Assembly (NCBI RefSeq): GCF_900115055.1
Contig: NZ_FOVD01000002.1
Coordinates: 310,001 to 374,000, forward strand
Length of the DNA: 64,000 nt
From: Chryseobacterium oleae
Lineage (GTDB): Bacteria > Bacteroidota > Bacteroidia > Flavobacteriales > Weeksellaceae
Direction: 5' to 3'
Shown: piece after piece, positions 8,542-17,765 of the stretch
How positions within the stretch are numbered: the first letter of the stretch is position 1
Layout: every line of letters starts with the position of its first letter
Position numbers and translations under genes: made by a program
Notes under the pieces: generated by a model
The model's database searches: none
The model's input: only the letters and a program-made list of their open reading frames with translations
What the model was told of the DNA's origin: nothing

Positions 8542-9750
8542 TTAGAAAAGAGTATAGCCTAAAATCAGGGATGATGTAGTATATTTTTCATTCATGATGG
8601 TTTGATCCCGCTTAAGGTTTCTGGCCGTTGTTATTCTGAACTCTGCGCTGTATCTGTTTTTATATTTGTACCCAACTCCAAAAGCAGCATTGCTGCCGGA
8701 TGTGATGTCTACAGTTTTAAAGCCGTTATTGATCGTTGAATTCATACTGAAATCGAAGACATAGGCAGCATTGATAAAGATTTTAGACTGATCATTAATG
8801 AAAAGATAATGTCTTATTCCGATTGGAAGTTCTATAGATTTATAATCAACAGTTTTTTTAACCTGCGTCTCAAAATAAGTACCTGGACTTACCACTACAT
8901 CAGCTTCTCCTTTGAAATATTGATAAGTGGGTTCAATAAAAAGAGCCCATTTGTTTTTATTAAACGGAAGAACGTATTCCGCCTCTAAACCGATTCTGAA
9001 ACTTGTTTTGCTGATTTTTGTTTCTTCGGCCGTACTGCCATAGAAATCGGTGGTGGTTACAGAAGAAAAATTAACTCCGGGTCTGATATTCAGATGGAAA
9101 AAATGCTTCCCTGCATTGGCTGGAGTATAATTGGTAACCGCTCCGCCAGAACATTGATTATAAGCGGTAAATATTTTTGTAAGCTCTTTCTCTGTGTATT
9201 TTGTATTCTGAATCACTTTGGTTTCTAAACCGCAGTTTAGATTTTCATAGATATGTTTTTTATATTCCTCATTATAATTTACGGTATTATAATCACTGTA
9301 GTAGGGCTTATAAACAAGCTGCTTGGCTTCAGAACCTTCTAGGGTGTAAAAAAATCTTTCAACTTTATTATTCTCATAATACAATAGACCGGCTTTTCCG
9401 TCCACCACATATTTTAAGAATACTGTTTTTTCTGTAAAATCCGGGTTTTTATGCTCAGACATTTGGTTGAGCTCTTTTGAAGACTGGTCCAGCATCACTG
9501 TTTTTCTTACATATCTGCTGCCTGCTTCGATACCAAATTCCTGTATATTTTTTATCCCTTCATTTTTAATAGCAGATGTTCCGTCTTGTTTATATTCAAA
9601 TTCTTCAGGATTATTCTTCCAGTCAAGGTTTTTTATAAGAACCTCCTTTTTTTCACCTGAATTGGTGATCATATACCCCTTTTCAAATTTGATCTGGGCA
9701 TAAGATATAGAGACTGCAAAAACTCCAACCAGCGTAATAATTTTTTTCAT
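8542..9750 (-). CDS. Outer-membrane beta-barrel protein of unknown function
   Basis: 402 residues with a Sec signal peptide (ends SISYAQ). The N-terminal half (about 20-200) is a soluble domain in which a polypeptide segment reads like the GYMITNSGEKKEVLIKNLDW family of Flavobacteriia. The C-terminal half (about 215-402) has alternating amphipathic strands and ends in LILGYTLF, a C-terminal aromatic typical of outer-membrane barrels (PorT/OMP_b-brl-like). No ligand can be assigned. Its promoter region is shared with the divergent queG. Confidence 0.75.
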   Translation of the reverse strand: MKKIITLVGVFAVSISYAQIKFEKGYMITNSGEKKEVLIKNLDWKNNPEEFEYKQDGTSAIKNEGIKNIQEFGIEAGSRYVRKTVMLDQSSKELNQMSEHKNPDFTEKTVFLKYVVDGKAGLLYYENNKVERFFYTLEGSEAKQLVYKPYYSDYNTVNYNEEYKKHIYENLNCGLETKVIQNTKYTEKELTKIFTAYNQCSGGAVTNYTPANAGKHFFHLNIRPGVNFSSVTTTDFYGSTAEETKISKTSFRIGLEAEYVLPFNKNKWALFIEPTYQYFKGEADVVVSPGTYFETQVKKTVDYKSIELPIGIRHYLFINDQSKIFINAAYVFDFSMNSTINNGFKTVDITSGSNAAFGVGYKYKNRYSAEFRITTARNLKRDQTIMNEKYTTSSLILGYTLF

Positions 9751-9835
9751 AATAGATTATTAGTTTCTGTAAATAAGCATCTACTGCCTGTTTACATATT
9801 ATTTTTTTAAAGCCCACAAATTTATAAATTAATCT

Positions 9836-9843
9836 TAATTTTG
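9836..9843 (+). promoter_or_regulatory. -7 promoter element TAATTTTG of queG
   Basis: Exact consensus ending four bases before the GTG start at 9848, the same spacing as at gldD and the TetR gene, suggesting a leaderless mRNA. Confidence 0.5.
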
Positions 9844-9847
9844 CAAG

Positions 9848-10801
9848 GTGAAAATCCTGAATTCCAGTGCCGAAAAACATGCGCAGTTGATTAAGTCCAA
9901 AGCCGAACGTTTTGGGTTTCAGAGCTGCGGTATTTCGAAAGCGGATTTTTTAGAAGAAGACGCTCCGAATCTGGAAAAATGGCTTAAAAATAATTACCAT
10001 GGCGAAATGAAGTACATGGAAAATAATTTTGATAAAAGATTAGATCCAAGGCTGCTTGTAGAAGGTTCAAAATCTGTTATTTCACTTTCCTATAATTATT
10101 TTCCAAAAGAAAAAATTTCAGCCTTAGAGAATTATAAAATCTCAAAATATGCCTACGCAGAAGATTATCATGAAGTGGTAAAAGAAATCCTCCGGGAAAT
10201 GGTGGCAGAACTTCAGGAAGAAATAGGAGAGTTCGGATTCCGGGTTTTTGTGGATTCTGCACCCATTCTGGAACGAAGCTGGGCCAAAAAGTCCGGAATA
10301 GGCTGGGTAGGAAAAAATGCCAATCTCATCACAAAGCAAAACGGTTCATTTTACTTTCTGGCGGAAATCATCTGTGATCTGGAGCTGGCTGCCGATCATG
10401 CTACGACTGATCATTGTGGGACCTGCAGAAAATGTATTGATGCGTGCCCTACGGATGCCATTGTATCGGAGAAGATTGTTGATGGAAGCAGATGCATCTC
10501 TTATGCTACGATAGAACTTAAAAACGAGATTCCTGATCATTTCAAAAATAAAATGGAAGACTGGATGTTTGGCTGTGATATCTGCCAGGATGTTTGCCCG
10601 TGGAACAGGTTTTCAGCACCAAATCTTCAGAGCAGATTTGAGCCTAATGAATCGCTGAAAAATTTTAAAAAAGAAGAGTGGAAGGAAATTACTCAGGAAA
10701 TATTCTCTGAGATCTTCAGGAAATCTCCCGTAAAGAGAACCAAATTTGCTGGTTTGAAGCGGAATATAGAATTTTTGGAACGTTCTTCGGACAAGCTTTA
10801 G
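9848..10801 (+). CDS. queG: Epoxyqueuosine reductase QueG
   Basis: 317-residue cobalamin-dependent iron-sulfur enzyme for the last step of queuosine synthesis in tRNA (epoxyqueuosine to queuosine). Two ferredoxin-type clusters are visible: [12 protein letters not shown] and [10 protein letters not shown]. The N-terminal LISYN-like segment ([11 protein letters not shown]) and [16 protein letters not shown] are characteristic. It is shorter than the E. coli protein because it lacks the C-terminal HEAT repeats, which is usual in Bacteroidota. The start is GTG, supported by a -7 element four bases upstream. Confidence 0.92.
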   Translation: MKILNSSAEKHAQLIKSKAERFGFQSCGISKADFLEEDAPNLEKWLKNNYHGEMKYMENNFDKRLDPRLLVEGSKSVISLSYNYFPKEKISALENYKISKYAYAEDYHEVVKEILREMVAELQEEIGEFGFRVFVDSAPILERSWAKKSGIGWVGKNANLITKQNGSFYFLAEIICDLELAADHATTDHCGTCRKCIDACPTDAIVSEKIVDGSRCISYATIELKNEIPDHFKNKMEDWMFGCDICQDVCPWNRFSAPNLQSRFEPNESLKNFKKEEWKEITQEIFSEIFRKSPVKRTKFAGLKRNIEFLERSSDKL

Positions 10802-11153
10802 GATAAATTTTTGGTGACGAATCCTTATCTGGAATTTTTCGGTTCCAAAACTTAGGAGGATAAATCGCCATCCCTTAAGCAGTGCGCCTTAAGGAGGATA
10901 AGATTTAATTCAGTAAGAATCTTCGGAAAACTTTTCCTAAAAAGAAAAATTGACCTTCAGGAGACCAATGTCCCACCGAAAATCAACGTTTTTTCTGTAC
11001 TCTTTTTGGAGCTGTTTTCACTCTTACTTTAAATCTCTTCTGTGATTTTGTATTTTTAAGCATATTTGTGAATATTTCGTAACTAAATTTAATCATTTTT
11101 TCGATTAAAACAAATACTTTTACGGAAAATTGAAGATTAAATTTTATTAAAAC
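10802..11153. other. Gene-free gap with a small hairpin
   Basis: No ORF with coding character. CCTTAAG (10873-10879) and CTTAAGG (10888-10894) form a hairpin without a T-run. AGGAGGATAA occurs twice around it, at about 10855 and 10893. Purpose unknown. Confidence 0.4.
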
Positions 11154-11837
11154 ATGAGCGTGAAAATTGTATTATTATATGTCCTGAAAACAATAGGTGT
11201 TATTTTGGGAATTGTGGTCCTTTACGTTATTTTAGGGCTGGTGCTGCCACTTATAGAAGTTTCAGGAGAGGATGACGGGCAGCCAAAGGAAATACCGATC
11301 TATATTTACACCAACGGAGTACATACAGACATCGTGATGCCTGTAAAAAACGACCTTCAGGATTGGGGAGCAAAAGTTCCGTTCGCCAATACAAAATCAA
11401 AAAGTCCGGATTATAACTATATAGGAATAGGCTGGGGTGATAAAGGTTTTTATCTGGATACCCCTACCTGGGCCGATCTGAAATTTTCTACAGCCATCAA
11501 AGCCGCATTTTGGTTAAGCGATTCAGCCATGCATTGCTCCTATTACAAAACCATGAAAGAAGGGGAAGACTGCAAAATGATCATGATTAGTAAAGATCAA
11601 TATAAGAATCTGGTGAAATTTGTAGAAGATAAATTCGACAGAGATCAGAACGGGAATTTCATCGTCATTCCTACGGATGCTGTATATGATGTGAACGATG
11701 CATTTTATGATGCTAAAGGCACGTACAGCTTCCTTTATACCTGTAATACCTGGGCAAACGATGCTCTGAAGGCTGCCGGACAGAAAGCCGCTCTTTGGAC
11801 ACCTTCCGATTTCGGGATATTCAGACATTATAAATAA
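11154..11837 (+). CDS. DUF2459 / TIGR02117 family membrane-anchored protein
   Basis: 227 residues with one N-terminal transmembrane helix (about 8-33) and the rest probably outside the cytoplasmic membrane. Family marks are IYIYTNGVHTDIVMP, YIGIGWGDKGFYLDTPTW and LYTCNTWANDALKAAG. The family has conserved His and Cys residues and unknown activity; a papain-like or amidase-like fold has been suggested for such CNTW proteins, which I treat as inference. Next gene starts six bases after its stop, and that one is an L,D-transpeptidase-like lipoprotein, so a cell-wall role is plausible. Confidence 0.8.
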   Translation: MSVKIVLLYVLKTIGVILGIVVLYVILGLVLPLIEVSGEDDGQPKEIPIYIYTNGVHTDIVMPVKNDLQDWGAKVPFANTKSKSPDYNYIGIGWGDKGFYLDTPTWADLKFSTAIKAAFWLSDSAMHCSYYKTMKEGEDCKMIMISKDQYKNLVKFVEDKFDRDQNGNFIVIPTDAVYDVNDAFYDAKGTYSFLYTCNTWANDALKAAGQKAALWTPSDFGIFRHYK

Positions 11838-11843
11838 TTTCTG

Positions 11844-12491
11844 ATGAAAATTTTTGCCGTACTTCTGGCCATTCATCTTATAGGGTCATGCAGCAATGAA
11901 TCGAAAGGAAATCGTCCCGTTGTAGTAAATCCCACTGTTAAAACAGAAAAAAGACCAGAAGCAGACTTATCTGAAATGAAAGCAAAAGCTGATGAAGCCT
12001 TGAAATTCTGTGTTTCCAAAAAACTCAGTACAGATTTCTGTATTCTGATTGATATGAGTCTTCATTCCGGAATTAAAAGGTTTTTTGTCTGGGATTTTAA
12101 AACGAATTCAGTGGTTAAAAAATACCTTGTCGGTCATGGTTGCGGTTTAAACCCATGGAGTTTAGACGGATCAAAAGACAATCCGAAGTTCAGTAATGAA
12201 GACGGAAGCCATCTTTCAGCTTTGGGCAAATATAAGCTGCAGGGAAGAGGTCGCAGCGACTGGGGTATTAATATCAAATATCTGATGCATGGTCTGGAAG
12301 AAACCAACAGCAATGCTTTGAAAAGATATATCGTTTTTCATTCCTGGGACCAGATGAGTGATGAGGAAGTTTTTCCAAAAGGTTCTCCGGAAGGATGGGG
12401 CTGTCCCACCGTTTCCAACAATGCGATGAAAGAAATTGATCCTATGATTCAGAAAGCCGGGAAACCGGTTCTGATGTGGATATATCAATAA
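11844..12491 (+). CDS. Murein L,D-transpeptidase catalytic-domain (YkuD_2) lipoprotein
   Basis: 215 residues. The N-terminus is a lipoprotein signal (LIGSCSNE, Cys about residue 16). The catalytic domain (about 60-215) matches the YkuD_2 group: FHSWD with the conserved His and GWGCPTVS with the catalytic Cys. Such enzymes cross-link or modify peptidoglycan stem peptides or anchor proteins. It sits in a tight three-gene unit with the DUF2459 and SRPBCC genes. Confidence 0.8.
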   Translation: MKIFAVLLAIHLIGSCSNESKGNRPVVVNPTVKTEKRPEADLSEMKAKADEALKFCVSKKLSTDFCILIDMSLHSGIKRFFVWDFKTNSVVKKYLVGHGCGLNPWSLDGSKDNPKFSNEDGSHLSALGKYKLQGRGRSDWGINIKYLMHGLEETNSNALKRYIVFHSWDQMSDEEVFPKGSPEGWGCPTVSNNAMKEIDPMIQKAGKPVLMWIYQ

Positions 12492-12504
12492 TGTACAGAA
12501 AATT

Positions 12505-12966
12505 ATGAAACACCGTCTTTTCCGTGAGCAGCAGCTCAACTGCAGTATAGAAACCGCCTGGAAATTTTTTTCCTCTGCCAATAATCTTTCCGAGATCACC
12601 CCGAAAGACATGAATTTTATCGTACTCACCCCGATGGAAGACGATGAAATTTATGAAGGAATGCTCATTGATTATTACGTTTCACCAATCCTTGGAATAA
12701 AGATGAAATGGCAGACAGAGATCCTTAAAGTAGATTTTCAAAAGAGTTTTGTAGATCTTCAGAGAAAAGGCCCCTACAAATTATGGCATCACCACCATGA
12801 ATTCATTCCCAATGAAAAAGGTGTCCTCATGAAAGATACCATTGATTATGAGCTTCCCATGGGATTTTTGGGTGAAATAGCCCATCCGCTTTTTGTTAAG
12901 AAGAAACTGGAGCATATTTTCGATTACCGTTATAACGTGTTGGAGAAAATGTTCAATACAAAATAA
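12505..12966 (+). CDS. SRPBCC-family protein
   Basis: 153 residues, START/Bet v1-like lipid-binding fold. The opening F-REQQLNCSIETAWKFFSSANNLSEITP pattern (residues 5-33) and the C-terminal helix FDYRYNVLEKMF are typical of this group, which often appears annotated as ligand-binding SRPBCC or cell-division inhibitor-like. Function in the cell unknown. Third gene of the unit, 13 bases after the transpeptidase-like gene, and followed by a strong terminator. Confidence 0.8.
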   Translation: MKHRLFREQQLNCSIETAWKFFSSANNLSEITPKDMNFIVLTPMEDDEIYEGMLIDYYVSPILGIKMKWQTEILKVDFQKSFVDLQRKGPYKLWHHHHEFIPNEKGVLMKDTIDYELPMGFLGEIAHPLFVKKKLEHIFDYRYNVLEKMFNTK

Positions 12967-12976
12967 GTCTAAAATG

Positions 12977-13015
12977 AAATAAGGTCTTTGAAACACTTCA
13001 AAGACCTTATTTTTT
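12977..13015 (+). terminator. Terminator after the SRPBCC gene
   Basis: Perfect 16-pair stem AAATAAGGTCTTTGAA / TTCAAAGACCTTATTT with an ACAC loop and trailing T. Confidence 0.9.
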
Positions 13016-13134
13016 GATGATATAAAGCAGTATTTAAGTTTTTTTAACATTCAGTATACCTTGGAACCCGTCTAAAATCCATAGTTTCGCGGGACTATCG
13101 TTTTTACTAAAGAACCAAAGTTTTTCTTATTGAC

Positions 13135-13467
13135 ATGGCAGGTCTCAGGTCCCTTATCTTTTTTTATTTCATATTGGTTTTTACCCTTTTCAATTCGAAA
13201 TGGGCAGAAAAATCAATGGGAAATATTCCCTGTGTCCCGAATGTAGGAAATGTTCTTATTCTCGATTTCTACGAGGAAGCGGATATGAACACCCACGCGC
13301 TGCCTGCTGCCTCAAAAATAGTAAAATACTCAGTCCGTAAAGACGGTTATACCCCGGCAGATTTCTCGGCCATTACTAAAATAACGTCCAGAATCAGCCT
13401 TCCTGTTATCGCCATATCTATTATCTGTGGCGTAAAATCTTTTCTCCATCTCCTCCAGTTGTATTAA
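13135..13467 (+). CDS. Hypothetical small membrane protein (doubtful)
   Basis: 110-codon frame with an N-terminal hydrophobic segment (FFYFILVFTLF) and a second near the C-terminus (LPVIAISIICGV). Codon use looks like that of its neighbours, which speaks for a real gene, but I recognise no family and see no clear promoter. It precedes the RND operon by 59 bases on the same strand. Confidence 0.4.
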   Translation: MAGLRSLIFFYFILVFTLFNSKWAEKSMGNIPCVPNVGNVLILDFYEEADMNTHALPAASKIVKYSVRKDGYTPADFSAITKITSRISLPVIAISIICGVKSFLHLLQLY

Positions 13468-13526
13468 TTTAAGTTATTGATAACCAGTTTATTTTAACGA
13501 AATTCTCATAACTTAAATACTTTAAG

Positions 13527-14615
13527 ATGTATTCTAAAAACGTAATAATTTGCATTTTTGCAATATTATTCGCTGTGTCATGCAGTAAAGACAACCAAAA
13601 AAATAAAGCGAAGGACAAAGAAGTTCCTGTGCTTGAAATCAAAGAAAAAGATACGCTCGTCAACAACCAGTTCGTCACCGATATCCAGGCAAAGAAAAAT
13701 GTCGATATCCGTTCACGGATTGGTGGTATCATTGAACACATATACGTCAATGAAGGGCAGTTTGTTCACCACGGTCAGACCCTCTTTAAAATCAGTGATG
13801 CTGAGCTCCGGATGGAACTTTTAAAAGCTGATGCTACTTTAAAGCAAACCGATGCCGACGTACGCGTTGCAGAAGTGGAGCTGAAACAGATCCAGAGTCT
13901 GCATACCAAAAAATTTGTAGCGAATAACGAGCTGGAAATGGTCAAAGCCAAACTTTCATCCGCCAAAGCCAAACATGCCTTTGCCGATGCCGAAAGGAAA
14001 ACAGTGTTGCAGAAGATAAGCTTCACAAGAGTCACAGCACCTTTTGACGGCGTGATCGATGTGATTCCCCATAAAGAAGGAAGTCTTGTTGAAAACGGAA
14101 CCCTGCTGACGACTTTATCCCAGCTGAATGAGGTGTACGCCTATTTTTCCATTCCTGAAAACCTGTACTTTGAACTTTTGGCCAATGATAAAATCGGAAA
14201 CCATCAGAAAATAGAACTTACCCTCCCGAACGGAGTCAATTATCAGTTTAACGGTGCCCTGAAAACGGCTGAAGGAGAAATAGACAGAACCACCGGCTCC
14301 ATCAGATATAAGGTGCTTTTCCCGAACCCTGACCGCCTCATCAAACACGGAACTTCAGGAAAACTGATTATTTCCGAGCATCAGGCCAATGCCATTCTGA
14401 TTCCTCAGAAATCTACATTCTCTATTCAGGATAAAACCTATGTATTTGTCGTAGATAAGCAGAACAAGGTGAAAATGACCGGCATTAAGATCGGAACTAC
14501 CCTGAGAGATTCTTATGTGGTGGAAGGCGGTCTTAAAAAAGGAGACGTAATCATCTATGAAGGAACGCAGTCTTTAAAAGATGGCGATGTGATTAAAATT
14601 AAAAAGAAGTATTAA
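13527..14615 (+). CDS. RND efflux periplasmic adaptor (membrane fusion protein)
   Basis: 362-residue lipoprotein (signal ending AVSCSKD). Domain order is barrel-sandwich half (about 45-95, RSRIGGIIEHIYVNEGQFVHHGQ region), an alpha-hairpin (about 95-165, long Ala/Lys/Glu helices), the second lipoyl half (VTAPFDGVIDVIPHKEGSLVENG), beta-barrel and membrane-proximal domains. It links the inner-membrane RND pump to the outer-membrane factor. First gene of a three-gene efflux operon, 27 bases before the pump. Confidence 0.92.
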   Translation: MYSKNVIICIFAILFAVSCSKDNQKNKAKDKEVPVLEIKEKDTLVNNQFVTDIQAKKNVDIRSRIGGIIEHIYVNEGQFVHHGQTLFKISDAELRMELLKADATLKQTDADVRVAEVELKQIQSLHTKKFVANNELEMVKAKLSSAKAKHAFADAERKTVLQKISFTRVTAPFDGVIDVIPHKEGSLVENGTLLTTLSQLNEVYAYFSIPENLYFELLANDKIGNHQKIELTLPNGVNYQFNGALKTAEGEIDRTTGSIRYKVLFPNPDRLIKHGTSGKLIISEHQANAILIPQKSTFSIQDKTYVFVVDKQNKVKMTGIKIGTTLRDSYVVEGGLKKGDVIIYEGTQSLKDGDVIKIKKKY

Positions 14616-14642
14616 CCTTTCATCATCTTTAAATCAACTGAC

Positions 14643-17600
14643 ATGGTAGAAATGTTTATAAGACGAAAGGTGCTTTCGTTGGTGATTTCCATTGTATTTG
14701 TACTGCTGGGAATTATGGCATTAATGAAGATGCCCATCACCCAGTTTCCGGATATCGTACCGCCTTCGGTAACCGTAACCGCAAAATACACCGGAGCCAA
14801 TGCCGAAGTGTCTGCCAATGCGGTAGCGCTTCCTTTGGAACGTGCCATTAACGGAGTTCCCGGAATGACGTATATGTCTACGGTAACCTCCAATGACGGA
14901 CTTACCTTAATTCAGGTATTCTTCGAAGTAGGAACGGATCCCGATGTGGCTGCAGTAAACGTTCAGAACAGGGTGACGACGATCCTTGATGAACTTCCGG
15001 AAGAAGTAATCAGAGCCGGAGTAACCACAGAAAAAGAGGTGAACAGTATGCTGATGTATCTCAATATCACGAGTGCAGATCCGGGCCAGGACGAACAGTT
15101 CATCTACAATTTTACAGATATCAACGTTCTTCAAGAGCTGAAGCGTATCGATGGAGTGGGGCGTGCCGAGATTATGGGGCAGAAAGAATATTCTATGAGG
15201 ATATGGCTGGATCCGCAGAAAATGGCAGCTTACAGTATTTCGGCAGATGAAGTGATCAGTTCCCTGCAGAAACAGAATATCTCAGCGGCACCCGGAAAAG
15301 TGGGCGAGACATCGGGAAAAACCTCCAGCCAGCTGCAATATGTAATTAAATATAAAGGTAAATTCTATGAACCCAAACAGTATGAGGAAGTTCCAATCCG
15401 ATCTGATGTGAACGGAACCATCCTGAAGCTGAAAGATATTGCTAAAGTGGAATTCGGAGCCATGAACTATGGTATGGTTTCCAAAACGGATGGACGACCT
15501 TCAGCATCCATTATGATGAAGCAGCGGCCGGGTTCCAACGCCTCCGAGGTTATTGAAAACGTAAAGGCGAAAATGGAAGAATTAAAAGTCACATCATTTC
15601 CTCCCGGAATGGAGTATAATATGGCCTACGATGTTTCCAGATTCCTTGATGCCTCTATCAGTGCGGTATTGGTAACGCTTATCGAGGCTTTTGTTTTGGT
15701 GGGAATTGTGGTTTTTATTTTCCTTCAGGACTGGCGTTCCACTTTGATTCCTGTGCTTGCTGTTCCGGTAGCATTGGTAGGGACATTTGCTTTTATGGAT
15801 ATGCTGGATTTCTCGGTGAATCTTTTAACCCTGTTTGCTTTGGTTCTCGCCATTGGAATTGTGGTGGATAACGCGATTGTCGTCGTCGAGGCTGTCCATG
15901 TAAAAATGGAGGAAGGCATGAAACCTCTTGAAGCGACCATTAGTGCTACCAAAGAAATAGCAGGAGCCGTTGTAGCAATTACCATTGTGATGTCGGCTGT
16001 ATTTATTCCGGTAGCGTTTCTGGAAGGTCCTGTTGGTGTTTTTTACCGCCAGTTCTCATTGACATTGGCGATAAGTATTGTCATCTCGGGAGTGAATGCA
16101 CTGACGCTGACTCCGGCCCTTTGCGCGATTATTTTAAAGCCACATCATCATGACAAAAAGAAAACCATTGTCGACCGATTTTTCCAGAGCTTCAATAAAG
16201 GTTTTGAAAGGCTGACTGAAAGTTATGTAGGGATTTTGTCAAAATTTGCAACAAGAACGGTAGTCACCTTTGGAATTCTGTTTCTGTTTATTGTATTAAC
16301 TGTCGTCACCAGCAGATTCCTTCCAACCGGATTTATCCCGATGGAAGATCAGGGAATGGTATACGTAAGTGTTACCACACCACAGGGAGCTACGGTGGAA
16401 AGAACAGAAAAAGTACTGGATGAGGTGACTGTCATTGCGAAGAAAATAAAAGGCGTGGAAAATGTAACCACCCTTGCCGGATACAGCATTGTAACAGAAA
16501 TTGCGGGCTCTTCTTACGGAATGGCGATGATTAACCTTAAAGACTGGAAAGAAAGAGATCTGTCTGTAAATGATCTGATTGCTGAACTTTCCGATAAGAC
16601 AAAAAGCATTGCCGATGCGCAGATTGAGATCTTTGCTCCGCCTACCGTTCCCGGATTTGGTAATACCAGCGGCTTTGAGCTTCGTCTCCTTGACAGAACA
16701 GGTGGAACAATTGAAAATACAGATAAGATCACAAAAGATTTCGTTAAAAAACTGAATGAATCTCCTGAGCTTCAGAACAGTTTTACCAGCTTCGATGCTA
16801 CTTTCCCGCAGTATATGATCCATATGGATTATGATATGGCAGCGAAAAAAGGAATCTCCGTAGATAATGCGATGTCTACGCTTCAAACGATGTTAGGATC
16901 TTATTACGCTACCAATTTTATCCGTTTCAGCCAGATGTATAAAGTAATGGTGCAGGCGGATCCGGAACACAGAGATACTCCCGAAAGTATTCTGAATCTG
17001 TATTTAAAGAATGACAAAGGCGAGATGGTTCCCTTCTCAACCTTTATTACCATTGAAAAAGTATACGGGCCTGAAGTTTTAACGAGGTATAATATGTATA
17101 TGTCTGCAATGATCAACGGAGAACCGGCGGACGGGTACAGTTCAGGGGATGCCATTGCTGCAGTAGAACGTGTAGCGAAAGAAACCCTTCCGAGAGGTTT
17201 TGATATAGAATGGTCCGGGATGACCAGGGAAGAGATTTTATCAGGAAATCAAACGGTCTATATTTTTATGATCTGTCTTTTGTTTGTGTACCTTTTATTG
17301 GCGGCACAGTATGAAAGTTTCCTTCTTCCGATGCCTGTACTGCTGAGTCTTCCGACCGGAATTTTCGGATCTTATATAGCCCTCGTGCTTACAGGGCTGG
17401 ATAACAACATCTATGCACAGGTAGCCCTCGTCATGCTGATCGGGCTTTTAGCGAAAAATGCAATTCTTATTGTAGAATTTGCCGTAGCCAGAAACAAACA
17501 AGGGTATGATATTGTTCCGGCAGCGATAGAAGGGGCAAGACAGCGTCTCCGTCCTATCCTGATGACCTCCTTTGCTTTTATAGCGGGACTTATTCCGCTG

Positions 17601-17765
17601 TGTATAGCTTCAGGAGCCGGAGCGATAGGAAACCGTTCTATTGGGACTGCGGCTGCAGGGGGAATGCTTATCGGTACTGTTTTCGGACTGGTAGTGATTC
17701 CGGGTCTGTATATATTCTTTGCAAAACTTGAAAATAAAAAGAAAAATGGAGAGATCAAATCTTAG
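14643..17765 (+). CDS. RND efflux pump, HAE1 family permease
   Basis: 1040 residues, full length for AcrB-type pumps. The duplicated 6-helix architecture with two large periplasmic loops is visible. TM4 carries the proton-relay acidic pair in ALVLAIGIVVDNAIVVVEAV, and QRLRPILMTS plus AIEGARQRLRPIL are the usual signatures. It exports hydrophobic drugs, dyes or bile-like compounds by proton antiport together with its adaptor and outer-membrane factor. Substrates cannot be read from sequence. No regulator adjoins the operon. Confidence 0.95.
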   Translation: MVEMFIRRKVLSLVISIVFVLLGIMALMKMPITQFPDIVPPSVTVTAKYTGANAEVSANAVALPLERAINGVPGMTYMSTVTSNDGLTLIQVFFEVGTDPDVAAVNVQNRVTTILDELPEEVIRAGVTTEKEVNSMLMYLNITSADPGQDEQFIYNFTDINVLQELKRIDGVGRAEIMGQKEYSMRIWLDPQKMAAYSISADEVISSLQKQNISAAPGKVGETSGKTSSQLQYVIKYKGKFYEPKQYEEVPIRSDVNGTILKLKDIAKVEFGAMNYGMVSKTDGRPSASIMMKQRPGSNASEVIENVKAKMEELKVTSFPPGMEYNMAYDVSRFLDASISAVLVTLIEAFVLVGIVVFIFLQDWRSTLIPVLAVPVALVGTFAFMDMLDFSVNLLTLFALVLAIGIVVDNAIVVVEAVHVKMEEGMKPLEATISATKEIAGAVVAITIVMSAVFIPVAFLEGPVGVFYRQFSLTLAISIVISGVNALTLTPALCAIILKPHHHDKKKTIVDRFFQSFNKGFERLTESYVGILSKFATRTVVTFGILFLFIVLTVVTSRFLPTGFIPMEDQGMVYVSVTTPQGATVERTEKVLDEVTVIAKKIKGVENVTTLAGYSIVTEIAGSSYGMAMINLKDWKERDLSVNDLIAELSDKTKSIADAQIEIFAPPTVPGFGNTSGFELRLLDRTGGTIENTDKITKDFVKKLNESPELQNSFTSFDATFPQYMIHMDYDMAAKKGISVDNAMSTLQTMLGSYYATNFIRFSQMYKVMVQADPEHRDTPESILNLYLKNDKGEMVPFSTFITIEKVYGPEVLTRYNMYMSAMINGEPADGYSSGDAIAAVERVAKETLPRGFDIEWSGMTREEILSGNQTVYIFMICLLFVYLLLAAQYESFLLPMPVLLSLPTGIFGSYIALVLTGLDNNIYAQVALVMLIGLLAKNAILIVEFAVARNKQGYDIVPAAIEGARQRLRPILMTSFAFIAGLIPLCIASGAGAIGNRSIGTAAAGGMLIGTVFGLVVIPGLYIFFAKLENKKKNGEIKS

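Noticed and set aside
10802..11153. Possible riboswitch or regulatory RNA downstream of queG
   Set aside because: Only a small hairpin without a conserved core; position after queG and before an unrelated gene does not fit a known class such as preQ1.
15725..17758. Several antisense ORFs over the RND pump gene
   Set aside because: They are mirror frames of a long real gene with no promoter or family similarity.
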